64,000 bases of DNA from positions 124,001-188,000 of the forward strand of contig NW_021940918.1 in assembly GCF_004337985.1 (NCBI RefSeq). The letters run 5' to 3'. Both the position numbers and the translations under genes were made by a program. Positions 1 to 10,814 of this stretch are shown here, one piece after another. The stretch is from Pyricularia pennisetigena (lineage: Eukaryota > Ascomycota > Sordariomycetes > Magnaporthales > Pyriculariaceae). Under the pieces are notes generated by a model. The model had not been told where the DNA came from and did not search any database. It saw only the letters and a program-made list of their open reading frames with translations. Each line of letters opens with the position of its first letter. Position 1 is the first letter of the stretch.

Positions 1-359
1 CCATCTCGTCACCAGAGGTGTTTGCTCCTCGAACCGTGGAAATTTCCGGCTTGTTCATGCCGTGGAATCTACCGTTCGTCGGGCTGAGGCCTCTGGGACT
101 GCGGCTCACTACGGGCGCTGAATCGACGCAAGACTTGCTGTGTTCTTTCTTGTACCCAGAGATGCAGCTCCGGATGGTGCCGTCTTGTCTCTGTGGGGAT
201 GGGGACTGCAGCAGGTCGTAAACTGCCGAGACGAGGCTGAGATTGTACCGTGATTACTCGATCAAGATAATGCTTGCGTGGGAAACGTGCTGCCGCTGCC
301 ATTCCAAACCCCTTCCCAGCCCCTGCCCGCCTTTGTTTTGTATGCTAACGCAATCAAAG

Positions 360-1798
360 CCATCGGATCCGGAATTCTATTCTCGTACCCACAGCTTGCC
401 ACCATCACGGGGGTGCAGGGCGTGGTGGTATATGCACTCTCGTCGGCCCTCCCGCTGCTGATCTTTGCCGCGCTAGGGCCAAAGATCCGCAACAAGTGCC
501 CCGAGGGCTTCGTGCTCACCGAGTGGACAAGAGAGCGCTACGGAAAAGTCACGGCATTATACCTGAGCTTCATGTCACTCGTCACGCTGTTCTTATACAT
601 GGTTGCCGAGTTGTCTGCCATCGGGCAGGTTATCAGCACACTGACGACCATGAACCCACTGCCTGTCATGATTGTGCAGTGCATCGTGACAACGGCCTAC
701 ACATCCATGGGCGGCTTCAAGATCTCTTTCCTGACCGACAACGTCCAAGGCGCCATGGTTCTGGGCCTAATTCTTATTGCAACCATTGCTATTGGCGTCG
801 AGACCCGGATCGACCCTGCCCTGATCGAGTCCTCCGGTCTAACCAAGCCCACCTTGCTCGGCTGGCAGCTCCTCTACATTCTCCCCGTCGCCATCCTGAC
901 CAACGACTTCTTCCTGTCCAGCTTTTGGCTGCGCACTTTTGCGTCCAAGACCGACAAGGACCTGTGGATTGGAGTCAGTCTGGCCACCGGCGCCATTCTC
1001 TGTATCCTCACTCTCGTTGGCGTCACGGGGCTGGTAGCCGTTTGGTCAGGAGCATGGCCAGGCCTTGATAACGCCGATGGGTCCGTCGCCTTTTTCATGC
1101 TGCTGCAGCAGCTGCCTAACTGGGTCGTCGGCATGGTGCTGCTCATGGCCGTGACGCTCAGCACGGCTGCCTTTGACAGCTTGCAGAGCGCCATGGTCTC
1201 TTCGGCTTCCAACGACCTGTTCCGCAACCGCCTGGGCGTGTGGCCGATCCGGGCCGCCGTCGTGCTCGTCATGATCCCCGTCATTGTAATCGCCCTACGT
1301 GCGCCTAGCATCCTCCAGATATACCTCATCTCCGACCTCGTCTCGGCCTCGACCATCCCCGTCCTGATTCTAGGCCTTTCGGACGACTACTTTTACTGGT
1401 GGCGCGGCTTTGATGTTGTCTGCGGCGGGCTCGGCGGCATCCTGTCCGTCTTCATCTTTGGCACCGTGTACTACGGGAGTGCACAGGCCGGAGGCGAGCT
1501 CATTCTGCTGCAGCAGGGTCTGTACACTGGTGACTGGGGCGTCTTTGGTGCCTTTGTGGCCGCTCCCATCGGAGGCCTCATCTTTGCATTCCTTGCCATG
1601 CTGGGGCGTGTCGGTTTCCTCTTTGCCAGGGCCAAGATGACGGGAATTCCGTTCAGCGCCTTCGACCGGCCCATGGCAGGAGTGGCGTCGCCGGCCCGAG
1701 CCGAGCCTGGCTTTGAAGATGGGGAGCTGCGCGAGGAGGATTCCATCACGGAGCAGGAGCCGGGGATCAGTGGCAAAGTCGGCAAGTTCTTCTATTAA
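360..1798 (+). CDS. Sodium:solute symporter (SSS/urea-transporter-like), 5' end unresolved
   Basis: The protein is a polytopic plasma-membrane symporter of the sodium:solute symporter superfamily, related to fungal DUR3-like carriers; the substrate cannot be told from sequence. About ten hydrophobic segments are visible, with family-like stretches such as GSGILFSYPQLAT near the start, CPEGFVLTEWTRERYG, LPVAILTNDFFLSSFW and FDSLQSAMVSSASNDLFRN. The tail after about 1660 is hydrophilic and acidic and ends at TAA 1796-1798. The open frame extends upstream to about 278 but has no ATG there, and homology-like sequence begins only near 360. A branch-like TGCTAAC at 342-348 followed by AAAG at 356-359 suggests a 3' splice site, so the first exon or exons, carrying the first transmembrane helix, lie in 1-340 or left of the window. 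I could not identify them. The family call is confident; the start and substrate are not. Confidence 0.8.
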
Positions 1799-2481
1799 CC
1801 GAGCAAGGAAGGGACTTTTCGCGCCGTGGCAAGTGTCTCAAGTCCCGCTCGTGAAGAGGACGCTAGAGGTTGGCGTAGGAGCTCCTTGGGGTCAATGGAC
1901 CAAAGACTGGCTGGTAAACATGTGTGAATGGGGAGAAGTGGTGATTCTTCATTTAGGGCGTGAGGGAGGCGAGCTCGAGATCAGAGTTTGGATATTTTCA
2001 ACTTGTTTGTCCAAAGCACATTGCCGACCAGACGATACGCAGTAAGCAGATGGGTTGAAAATGGAAGGAAGGACAACGCGCTCATACTATGAATAATTTT
2101 GTCGTTGATACGGAAGCCGCGATTTTCAGCGTTTGTCCATCCCAGTGGTCCGCCTTTTTTTTTTTTTTTTTCTTTTTTTTTTCGTGTTAACGTTTTTTTG
2201 AACATACGTTCGGGGGGAATCAAGAACTACAAAAAGAGACCGGTTTGCGGGTATCTGTATATTTTGGAAACCTTGACCAAAGCTGAATATGAATAGTACA
2301 TGGACGTTATGTCATTAGATGGTGACTCTTTGAGCTATGATGCAAACTGGGACGTGTGGCACAGCTGGTCGGTTCCATATAATACACTTTAGGAATACAT
2401 CAAAGAAAGTCCCGAGAAAGGTCCGGTCCCTAGCTGGCTGACTGGGCCAACACTCAGGAGGACTCACAGACAATCTTAATA
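1799..2481. other. Intergenic, convergent 3' regions
   Basis: This stretch separates the symporter (+) from mL45 (-), so it should hold the 3' UTRs of both. It contains an interrupted T-tract at about 2155-2182. I see no gene. Confidence 0.6.
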
Positions 2482-3437
2482 TCATTGGGCACCGCCTTGT
2501 TTCGCCAACAACTCCAGACCGCGCTTTTCTTCCTGCCAGCTCTGATACGTGGTTTCGTCGGCGTAGCCAAACACTTTCCAGTCGCTAGGGGTTGAGGCAT
2601 TCGAGTCGAGTTCGCGCATCATGATCAGGTGCTCGGTCACGTCGAGCTCCTTGGGCGGGCCGGTGCTCACGCCGGTCTTGTCATTAAAATGGGCGAGCCT
2701 TTGCCGGCTGCGGATGGTTACGACGGCCTGGTGAGCTGTCGTCCTGGTACCGTCCCTTCGCGGTATTTCCATGAGCTTGTGGTCGACGATCCGCGGGTAC
2801 ATCAAAGTGCTGGTATAGCTGACAAGCTCCCACTGTCTACGGATGCCCGTGGGCCGCTGCAAGACTTTGGCAGATAGCATTTGATACAGGCTCGGCAGAC
2901 ACACCCTCCTCAGAGTATCCAGGTCGCCGGCTGCAAAGGCCTTGGAGAGCGAGCGGTGCAGCTCCTTGGCAGTCGGCACGATCTGGCCACGCTGGATCTG
3001 GAGGCGCCCGCTGGCGAGCACAGACGGTTTGGAGGCGATGTACGAGGCCACCATGCGGAAGGCGTCCATCGACTTGGTCTTGACGCGATCCAATTGCAGC
3101 TTCGCGCCCTCGGTGGGACTTTGGAAAATCGATCGAAAAACAGGAGGCGCTATCAGTGTTCCTGTTGGCGACGCGCAAGGCTTATTGGTTAGTTTGGGCT
3201 TCACATACGGGCTTTTGGGGCAGTATCACGTTTTCCACACTGTGGAAGGCCGCCCCCGGAGCCAGTCGAGAAAAGCGGGCGCGTCGTACCAGGAAGCATG
3301 AAAGAACCGACTATTCCCTTGTCCATCATCTGAGTGTTGTTCCCTTGAGCAAGGGCGGCGCGTGCGGTCCGGTTATTGGCCGCTTTTTGGGCCATCTGCC
3401 TCGCCGCCTTCCGGTAGGCGTTGGCGGATGCAGACAT
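2482..3437 (-). CDS. Mitochondrial large-subunit ribosomal protein mL45 / Mba1 (Tim44-like domain)
   Basis: Predicted 275 aa in two exons, 3290-3437 and 2482-3161, joined across a 128-base intron (3162-3289). The donor is GTACG, the branch is ACTAACC and the acceptor is ACAG; the junction restores LPGTLIAPP. mL45/Mba1 proteins sit at the exit of the mitochondrial ribosome, tether it to the inner membrane and help insert nascent proteins. The Tim44-like fold covers roughly the last 180 residues (PTAKELHRSLSKAFAAGDLD onward). The N-terminus, starting MSASANAYRKAARQMAQKAA, is basic and could be the matrix-targeting sequence. The frame stays open upstream to an ATG at 3698 (MRHSKLRARVLRTSRTGSRR), but that path crosses a polylysine-coding A-tract, so I prefer the start at 3437. 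An additional upstream exon with the real presequence is possible. Confidence 0.82.
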
Positions 3438-4461
3438 TCTTGCGTGCTGTAGGCGACAAGGCACACGTCTGGGGTATTCGAACCAGGATATTGTAAATAG
3501 GCGATTTGCTCTCGAGATTCCTTGGAGCTGCCTCCGAGAACACCGTATTATAGTCCAGCCCAAGTCTTTTTTTTTTTTTTTTTTCGCTTTTTCGCCGAAT
3601 GTCGGCGCTGCCTTGCCGTCCAAACCAAGAACACCTTCTCGGCGCGATCCCGTCCGCGATGTCCGAAGAACTCTGGCACGCAATTTCGAGTGCCGCAATG
3701 TTGGAGGTTACGATCTACAGTGGTGCCTTGTCTTTTATGCGAGTGCGCAAAAAAAAAAAAAAGACCGAACGATTCAGACCTACGTTGTTATGCTGAGGAA
3801 TCGTCATGAAAAACTCTTATCGCGCTGGCGATAAGAAAAAGATCCCAGCTTAGCAGGGGGACGGACAGCTGTACCTTACATGGGCGGGGGGCCACTTGGT
3901 TCTTCAGTAACTGCCTATTGTACTGTACCAAATATATCAGTGCCCCACTGCCTTACGTAGCAGGACCCTCCAGGCCTGGTAGGTTTTGTTACGGTCGGTC
4001 CTCGGTAGCCGCCATCATGTGTACAAGTACAGCCTACTTGGGGTTAAGGTACCTAACACCTACGACCAACCATGATGGGCAAGTTGCTTTCTTTGGGCTC
4101 CAAGTCGAAGAGGTACCGCACAATAAAGCATTGTGTTAACCTATACTTGCAAAATAAACTTCGACTCAATTGAATTTGTATTACTTGCTTGCTTCAAAAG
4201 CCACCACAAATTCCACTCCCACATATTCACTTCTCGGAATCGCCATACAAATAAGCCATCTCGACCTCAACCTTTCAGCCCACTCCCGCTCCAACCCAGG
4301 CCTCGTCACGTAACGCACGTCAACCAGGCGTCCCCGCACGGACGACATAACCCACCAGGGCAGCTCAGGCACCTCGCATAAACAAAGACTCACAGGGAGG
4401 GGGAAGGCCCAAGGGAGGCAAGCAAAACAAACAGGAGACTGGAACCGCACGTCGCGCACCT
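3438..4461. other. Intergenic, divergent mL45/EOS1 promoter region
   Basis: This region lies between two divergently transcribed genes. It contains a T-tract at 3567-3584 and an A-tract at about 3750-3763, and short stretches of the TACCT/AGGTA motif common in this window (for example 4049-4056). I see no gene. Confidence 0.6.
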
Positions 4462-5581
4462 ATGCCGGTGCAGCAACGGCCTTTCGGCACCACCAAGCGC
4501 CATCATGGCACGGCCGTATACAGGAACAAGGCCATAGCCACCTCGGCCGGCAGCAAAGCAGCTGCCTCGCAAGTCACGCCCCCGCCCGTCACCGACATCA
4601 ACGGCTGTCCCGTCGCCGGCCCCTCGCTCCTGCATCCTCGCATCGCCGTCCTCCTCGGCGTCCCTGCGCCCTGGCACTTGCCGCTCTTTGCCTGTCGGCT
4701 CCTCTCCATCGCCCCGGCTGTCTGGTTCGCCATTCCGCCCGTCTTGCGCCTGTTGCTGAGGCTACAGGATGCCTTGTACGTCGGCCTGCAGCACCGGAGC
4801 CGCGGCGAGGGGGAGATGCGACGATATTCTGGTCAAGTGGAGGTCCTACTGGCCATTATATGGGTGCGTTGTGCTTTTCTTTGCCTACCTAGTACACCAG
4901 ACAAGACTGAGGCTAGAGGCAATTCTTGTCCTGATTCAACATCTGAGGAGTATTATGGATTTATATTCCTGACAAACTTGCTGACGACCACCATGGTTTT
5001 TGCCAACTAAACAGTGCAGCGCCTCTGGCTATTTGTCCTTCTTTTTCACTGACTGTCTCATGTCTCGCTGGTTAGTTTGTGTTTCTGTCCCCCCTTCACC
5101 TTCGTTGTATGCATGGGTTTTTATGCCAATCTACTGAGTAACTTTGTCGACTAAAACATACTCCCATAAACCCTAACCACCAAAATCCAGGCTTTTGAAT
5201 TACACACCACAGGCTACTATAGTCCGCTTGCTAGCAGTAAATGCTTTGAATGGTTACTTGACCTCTTGGGTACTCTACTTGGCGGGATCTTCACAAGATG
5301 ATCGCTTGTTACTTCCAGCCTGGATAGCTATAGCAACCATCTTGACCGCCATTTACCACACGACACAACGCAAGATCAACATTCGGAAAGAGACCAACAT
5401 ATCCATCAGCGTTTTCTCCATCGCCAGCTTCACAAGCATGCTTTGCTTGTTGGCTCAACTGCATTCGGATAGAGCTCAAAGCTACCCGGCGGTTCCTGCC
5501 ATAACCTTCATGAGACAGGCAAGATCCATTATCGAAAGGATAATCGATATGGAAGGTCGTTTGCGTGAGGGTTATGGGTAG
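4462..5581 (+). CDS. EOS1: N-glycosylation protein EOS1
   Basis: Predicted 282 aa in three exons: 4462-4863, 5015-5070 and 5191-5581. The second exon is only 56 bases; splicing gives the family core IIWCSASGYLSFFFTDCL and then SRWLLNYTPQATIVRLL. Eos1 proteins are multi-pass ER membrane proteins; in yeast, loss affects N-glycosylation and oxidative-stress tolerance, and the biochemical role is not known. Hydrophobic segments are seen at FACRLLSIAPAVWFAI, VLLAIIWCSASGYLSFFF, VNALNGYLTSWVLYLAG and PAWIAIATILTAIYH, followed by the conserved QRKINIRKETNISISVFSIA. Both introns have standard ends (GTGCGT...CAG; GTTAGT...CCAG with branch CCCTAACC). The N-terminal 45 residues are basic and poorly conserved in character. 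It ends 441 bases from the convergent eIF1 gene. Confidence 0.88.
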
Positions 5582-6022
5582 CGCGCAGCATCATCACCTA
5601 GATTAAAGAATCAGGACAGCCAAAAGAGAAAAAAATAATAAAAAAAGTAAAAGAAAAGGGAACATTATGAAGGAGAATATTGTTGCATTACTGCTTAAAA
5701 AGGCATGCTGGAGATACTGGTGGCGGAGCATAAACGCCCAATCAATCATCAACGTGTGTATGAAATCAACCAGGCATCCTTCCAGACCAAGTAATAACCA
5801 CATGCCCAAACTCCATCCTAATGATATCTCACTGCACTCATCAGCAAAACTCGTTGAATCCTGCACGCTGTGTCGATCCCCGACCGACGAAAGAGTCGAG
5901 AGCTAGCAGGCGACGCGGCCATTTACCATTGCATACCAAAGTAGTTTTGGAAGCAATATTATGGTACGAGCCCCTAGCATACATATGTGGGGAGGTCGAC
6001 GGGTGCAACCGATACGACGGTG
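5582..6022. other. Intergenic between convergent EOS1 and eIF1
   Basis: A/T-rich sequence with A-runs at about 5627-5655; it should hold the two 3' UTRs and polyadenylation sites. I see no gene. Confidence 0.6.
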
Positions 6023-6764
6023 CTAGAAACCGTGGATCTTGATGGTCTTGGGATCCATCTCGAGCCCCTGCTTCTTGTCGATGAGGAAATCGTGCATGGC
6101 CTTGCGCTGATCACCCTGAAGCTGGATGACATCACCCATCTCCGAGTCGGTCACGATGGTGCCATTGCAAGCTGAGGAGCGTGGCAAGACGGTCAGCTGT
6201 GTTATCCTTTTATGGGGATAATCAATACTCATAAGATGACCAGATGGAACTCATACCGAATTGTTTCTTGACAGTGGACAAGATCTTCTTGCGGGAAAAC
6301 TTCTTCGGGATGCCTTGCACCGTAGTCAAGGTTTTGCGTCCATTGCGCTCTGCGTTGATTCGTTACGTATTAGTTTACTTTGCGTTTCTGTGCGGGACAT
6401 TGCACGCGACAGGCCGCAAGGTGCCATTTTTGTCTGGTCCATATTACTAGCCAACGGCGAGAGACGGGATGTAGATGTACGTACGCTGGATGCGGATGTG
6501 GATGTACTGCGCTTGCGCATTAGTTTTATCACCAGTGTCCTCGTCGGCTTCGGCGAAGGGGTCTGAGGTGGGGTAGAAAGACCCTGTCAGTATGTGCTCA
6601 ATCCTGAAGTTCTGCTCGTGGCAGCCATTTTTGGCTTGATCTCTTCCACAGCCGACTGTATAAATCCCAAGTGATGCCACGAAACACAGCCACTCTCGTA
6701 AAGACCAGATTGCAAGGGTAAATCATAAGAACATACCAACAGTCCGGAGATTTTCGATGGACAT
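6023..6764 (-). CDS. SUI1: Eukaryotic translation initiation factor eIF1 (SUI1)
   Basis: Predicted 115 aa, the normal family length, spread over four exons: 6737-6764, 6485-6562, 6257-6349 and 6023-6171. Introns of 174, 135 and 85 bases all have GT/AG ends (GTATGT, GTACGT and GTATGA donors). The protein begins MSIENLRTVDPFAEADED and ends DPKTIKIHGF, both diagnostic. The SUI1 fold includes RNGRKTLTTVQGIPKKF, CNGTIVTDSEMGDVIQLQGD and QRKAMHDFL. eIF1 binds the 40S subunit near the P site, keeps the pre-initiation complex open for scanning, and controls start-codon fidelity in the cytosol. The first coding exon is only 28 bases. It is divergent from TRM44 across a 734-base spacer. Confidence 0.96.
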
Positions 6765-7498
6765 AAACCCTGTTTTCTCGGGGTGTCCTTTGGGTGGAGA
6801 GTTGTGTCGATGGGTTTGGGGATAGCGACCGACGGCTTTTGCGTCTCGCTCTGGTGATGAAAAAGTAATGGGTGTTGAGGTGGATGTGGGAAATTAGGCG
6901 TTGGCTTTCTTGGGTGGGAAACGAAGACTGTTTGCTAGCTTTGCGAGTGATGACCTGTCGTGATGGTTTTGTAATAAGACGCGGATGAGGGAGAGATCGG
7001 TGTTGGCAAAGAGTGGGTGGCGAAATGGGTCAAATGGTTGGGTTGGTTGATGAGGGGGTGGGTCAGTCACTGGTCCTTGCCGCTTGTATGTGATGCCTCA
7101 GGCTACAGAAGGTAGCTAGTGGTATCTAGTAGTATCCATGGGAAAGTACCTAGGTTCCTTGATTACAAGGGGACTCCTCCCTTGAAGCAAAGTGCCTCAG
7201 GCTTGTTCCCTCCCTACCTTAGTCAGCAGGATCGCAACCGACGCGAGCAAAAGCTTGGTGGCGTGGCTGAGCCACATGATGCTACGCACAACTGCAACCC
7301 CCTGCTGGACTGTCATGGGTGTAAAGTCAAAAATTCCCTCGTGGTCATGGTTCTTGGGTTGCGGCCCAATTAGGCAGATACGCACTAACTAATCAATAGT
7401 AGTAAGTCAGGACAAGAAGGCAAACAATCCGAAGTTGCGCCTTTTTCTTTCTCTGTCTTTCTCTTCCTCAATCTCTCCCTCACTACAAATAAGCAGCC
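6765..7498. other. Divergent promoter region, eIF1 / TRM44
   Basis: It should contain both 5' UTRs and promoters. The TRM44-proximal part (7438-7490) is pyrimidine-rich (CTTTTTCTTTCTCTGTC-like), a common feature just upstream of fungal start sites. No separate gene is seen. Confidence 0.6.
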
Positions 7499-9118
7499 AT
7501 GAGTACCGGCGAGGCCCGAGAATACGGTCCCGATACGAAACCGGCCATTTATGCTTTGCCGACGGCTGGCGGCCAGTCTGATTGTTTACCATGGCGCCCA
7601 ATCTGTCATTGTTCGTGCGAATTTGGTCCCGTACACTTTGATGACGCCATGGTTAATGCTGTTAAAAACCCAAACCTCTTGTCTAGCTGGCTCTTCCGGG
7701 CGGATATATTATCCGAGATCGAACAGGATCAGGCCGAGGTGTGCCCTGTGCAGGGGGAATCCACGCTGCCTCGGTGTCCGGATCTACAAGGGTTCAGACT
7801 CGAAAGAGCGTATCTTCGACGAATCATCCCCCGAAACACCAAGAGGGACCGTCCAATGATTCAAAGCTGCACTTTTTATGTGGAATCCACGCCAGAACCA
7901 TATACAAGCACTAGGAGAAGTCTCGTGCTCTATCTTCCTCATCTGGATTGCGCAGAGGACTTTCCCTTTTATCACCCCCAAGTCCTAGGTGTTGGTCTGC
8001 TTCACGACTGGAACTATGAGGAGGGCAAGGGCACCTTCTCTGTCCACTACCAGTTGTTTGCCGGGGGGTCAATGACTCCTAGACTGCAAAGCACAGCGCT
8101 GAACATGCTCTCAATACTACACAAACTTGGTCAAGGGCAACTCAACGGCTACGTTAAGCGAGTACATCATGACAGACTAGTTCCTCAGTCAGCACTCCAA
8201 GACAGATACTCGGGTCTCAGGGATCGCTATGCCAGGGAGCTTGTCAAGGGATGGTCAGAATCTACAGACCCCATGAAGCACGTATTTGAAGACCTCTGCA
8301 TAGCCGCTTTCTTGATTGAACTCTGGGCAGAGATGTATAAAGCAATCGAATTCCCAGGCTTTGTGGACATTGGCGCCGGGAATGGCCTCCTGGTCCACAT
8401 CCTGAACCTGGAAGGCTACCGGTCAGTCTTGATGTGATCTTGCGTAGTTGACGTTTCATCTTGATTACTTTATTGAACATGTCTTCTGAAATTGTGGCTG
8501 ACCAAGATACAATGAGTGGGAGATAGTGGCTGGGGTTTCGACGCTAGGGCGCGGAAATCTTGGCGTGTCTACAACCGTCTTCAACCAGATGGGCGGCCAA
8601 CTCTGCAGGAATTGGTCCTAATACCGTCAATCGCTGGTCAGGAAGGCTCCTCAAGTAAAAATGACGTAGAAGTCTCGCCACAGACCGTGGGGATCCACGA
8701 TGGCGTTTTCCCCGAAGGAACCTTCATTATATCCAACCATGCAGACGAATTGACCCCCTGGACGCCGCTGCTCGCCACGGCTTCTGGGTGTCCGTTCATA
8801 GCCATCCCATGCTGCAGTCACAACTTGACCGGCGCCAGGTTCCGGGCCCCGCCGCCAACTGACAAGAGCAAGTCGCACTCTGCTTATTCGAGTCTTGTAG
8901 CTTGGGTTTCCGATATCGCCGTCGACTGCGGGTGGGAAGTAGAAACCGAGATGTTGCGGATACCTAGTACAAGGAACGCGGCCATAGTCGGAAGGCATCG
9001 CACAGTTGATACCACCGAGGTGGCCATCGACCAAGTTATTGCCAGGTACGGGGGTTCTGGTGACTACCGTGAGAACGCCATGAAACTTGTCAAGTCTACC
9101 TCTCCACGGGGACACTAG
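7499..9118 (+). CDS. TRM44: tRNA-Ser (uracil-44-2'-O)-methyltransferase TRM44
   Basis: Predicted 504 aa in two exons, 7499-8421 and 8527-9118, split by a 105-base intron (GTCAGT...ATAG, branch GCTGACC); the junction gives [16 protein letters not shown]. Trm44 uses S-adenosylmethionine to methylate the ribose of uridine 44 in cytosolic tRNA-Ser. Visible family features are [20 protein letters not shown] near the N-terminus, the SAM-binding motif [15 protein letters not shown] just before the intron, ARKSW just after it, and [14 protein letters not shown] in the C-terminal half. The intron lies inside the methyltransferase core. The ATG at 7499 is preceded by a pyrimidine-rich leader. It is convergent with GPI2, with only 170 bases between stop codons. 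Confidence 0.92.
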
Positions 9119-9288
9119 CATATAGCATACAGCCCTAAGCTTACCCACCCACCTAGGCCTGCTAGGCCATACCTAAGAGCACTTGCCGTCCTGTCTGACT
9201 ATTGAGTTCAACAGTATGTGACGAGTATATACCAATGCATAGAATTGAAGAAAAACATTCTTTGAATTTCGCCTTACCATTTCAAGCG

Positions 9289-10814
9289 TCAGTCATCATC
9301 CCAATGAGTCCTACTAATGATAACAGGCCGAGCCGGATCCCAAGGCCCATGAATTTCGTTTTTGTACTTTTGCAGGCCGAGCAGCCACCAGCTGCACCCG
9401 CCCATAGCTACAGCAGCGATAAGACAGGCTGCCACCATGCCAAGAAGGCCGCTCCTCCACGGAAAACCCGCGTTGGTTCCGTTGCCGGCTAATGTCACGC
9501 CAACGCCAACGCCGGCGCCCGCCACGAGCAGAAATGTGAGTAGAACGTGGAAGCGCCAGCTCCGGTGGCGTGCATACCGCCGAAACACAGGGAACAGGCC
9601 AAATACCTCAATGCTGAAGATGGTTAGGCCGAACACCTGCCCAGTTGAGGGGAGGCGGCTGGCCAAAACCGTCGACGCCATCAGTGCGGCATTGGTGGAC
9701 AATGACGCAACAGATATGTGATTTACACCTGTCCAAGATCCTGAGTAGTCGAAGAAGAAAATGTTGATGGCAAGCAGCCAAAAGGACATTGCCCAAATGC
9801 TGTCTGAAGACGTGGACCTGGTCAAAGACTTCAAAATCGGAGAGAGACCCAGGAGAGTGAAGTAGATAAGGAGCGCCGACTTAAGCGCATTCGCACGTAG
9901 CTGTGCCCTCCCGCCTCGGAGTGGGGAAGAGGGCCTGTGCCTTGGGGACAGCGTTGTTGCAGTGGCTGATGGGCCATTTCCGCTCGCGTGAGAGCCTGTA
10001 GAGACCAGTGAGCTGGCCGAAGTGGACTGTGGTTGTGCGCTGATGGAAAGTAAGCTGCCCCGCCGGCTTCCTCCTAGCTGGTCGTTGTTTCCAACAACCA
10101 GCCGGGGCCGCTCAGAGGTGAATGCTACGCCCGTTGGCCTGGGCCCGCGGGACCTGGAGCGTTGTTTCTGGGGCGAAGATCGACCGTTGGGAGGATTCTC
10201 GGCGGTGTCGCTGTCGCCGGCGCGCTCAGCAGCCTCAAGGCCGACCCAACGATCATAAAGGCACCATCCCAGGAAGGTCTCGAAGCTGGAGACGCTAACA
10301 ACCGTTATGGGACTAATCCGCTCCTGAAAGATGCCTACAAAGCAGACAACGAATATTATGACAGAACAGACATGTTGAACGATGACGGTCGAGTCCGCGA
10401 CCAGGGGCCAGAATTCGTAGGGCTGGAGGCGTGGGTTGCGCTGTAGGTTTTCGAGAAACGTTGCCTGATCAGTGTAGTTGTCTGGGTCTGTGTTCCAAAC
10501 CGTGAATTGGTTGATTAGATATTCGATCTCGTTGACCGAGTGCAATTGCGAGGGAGAGGGGTCAATGAGATGAACTAACAAGATTGCTTCACCCAAAGGA
10601 GCTTCTTCCAAGCACGCTTGCCTCTCCTCCGGCTCCGACTCCGGTCATCACGCTGCTGATGCAAGCGACGCGGGTTGTTCACGTCGACATCGGTGGCACC
10701 CGACAGCCTGGCCGGAACCAGGTATGACGAGGAGCCGGTGCGGGCGGCCAAGGTGTATGGCAAGTCTGAATCCGAAGGCAGAGACGACTTGTTCAGGCCC
10801 GATGGAGGTGCCAT
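9289..10814 (-). CDS. GPI2: GPI2 / PIG-C, subunit of GPI-GlcNAc transferase
   Basis: Predicted 477 aa in two exons, 10580-10814 and 9289-10487; the 92-base intron (GTTAGT...ACAG) rejoins WKKLLWVKQSYPDNYTD, the hallmark of this family. Gpi2 is a multi-pass ER membrane subunit of the complex that transfers GlcNAc from UDP-GlcNAc to phosphatidylinositol, the first step of GPI-anchor synthesis. The first 60 residues are polar and Ser/Arg-rich. After the conserved YEFWPLVADSTVIVQHV segment there are several hydrophobic helices, a long Ser-rich insert (about residues 150-250, typical of filamentous fungi), then more helices including FWLLAINIFFFDYSG. An upstream in-frame ATG at 10892 exists, but MAPPSG at 10814 is the more natural start. 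Confidence 0.93.

Noticed and set aside
69..302. Minus-strand ATG frame of 77 codons, and an overlapping open frame to the left edge
   Set aside because: Arg/Pro/Gln-rich without domain features, and it overlaps the zone where the symporter's 5' exon or intron should be.
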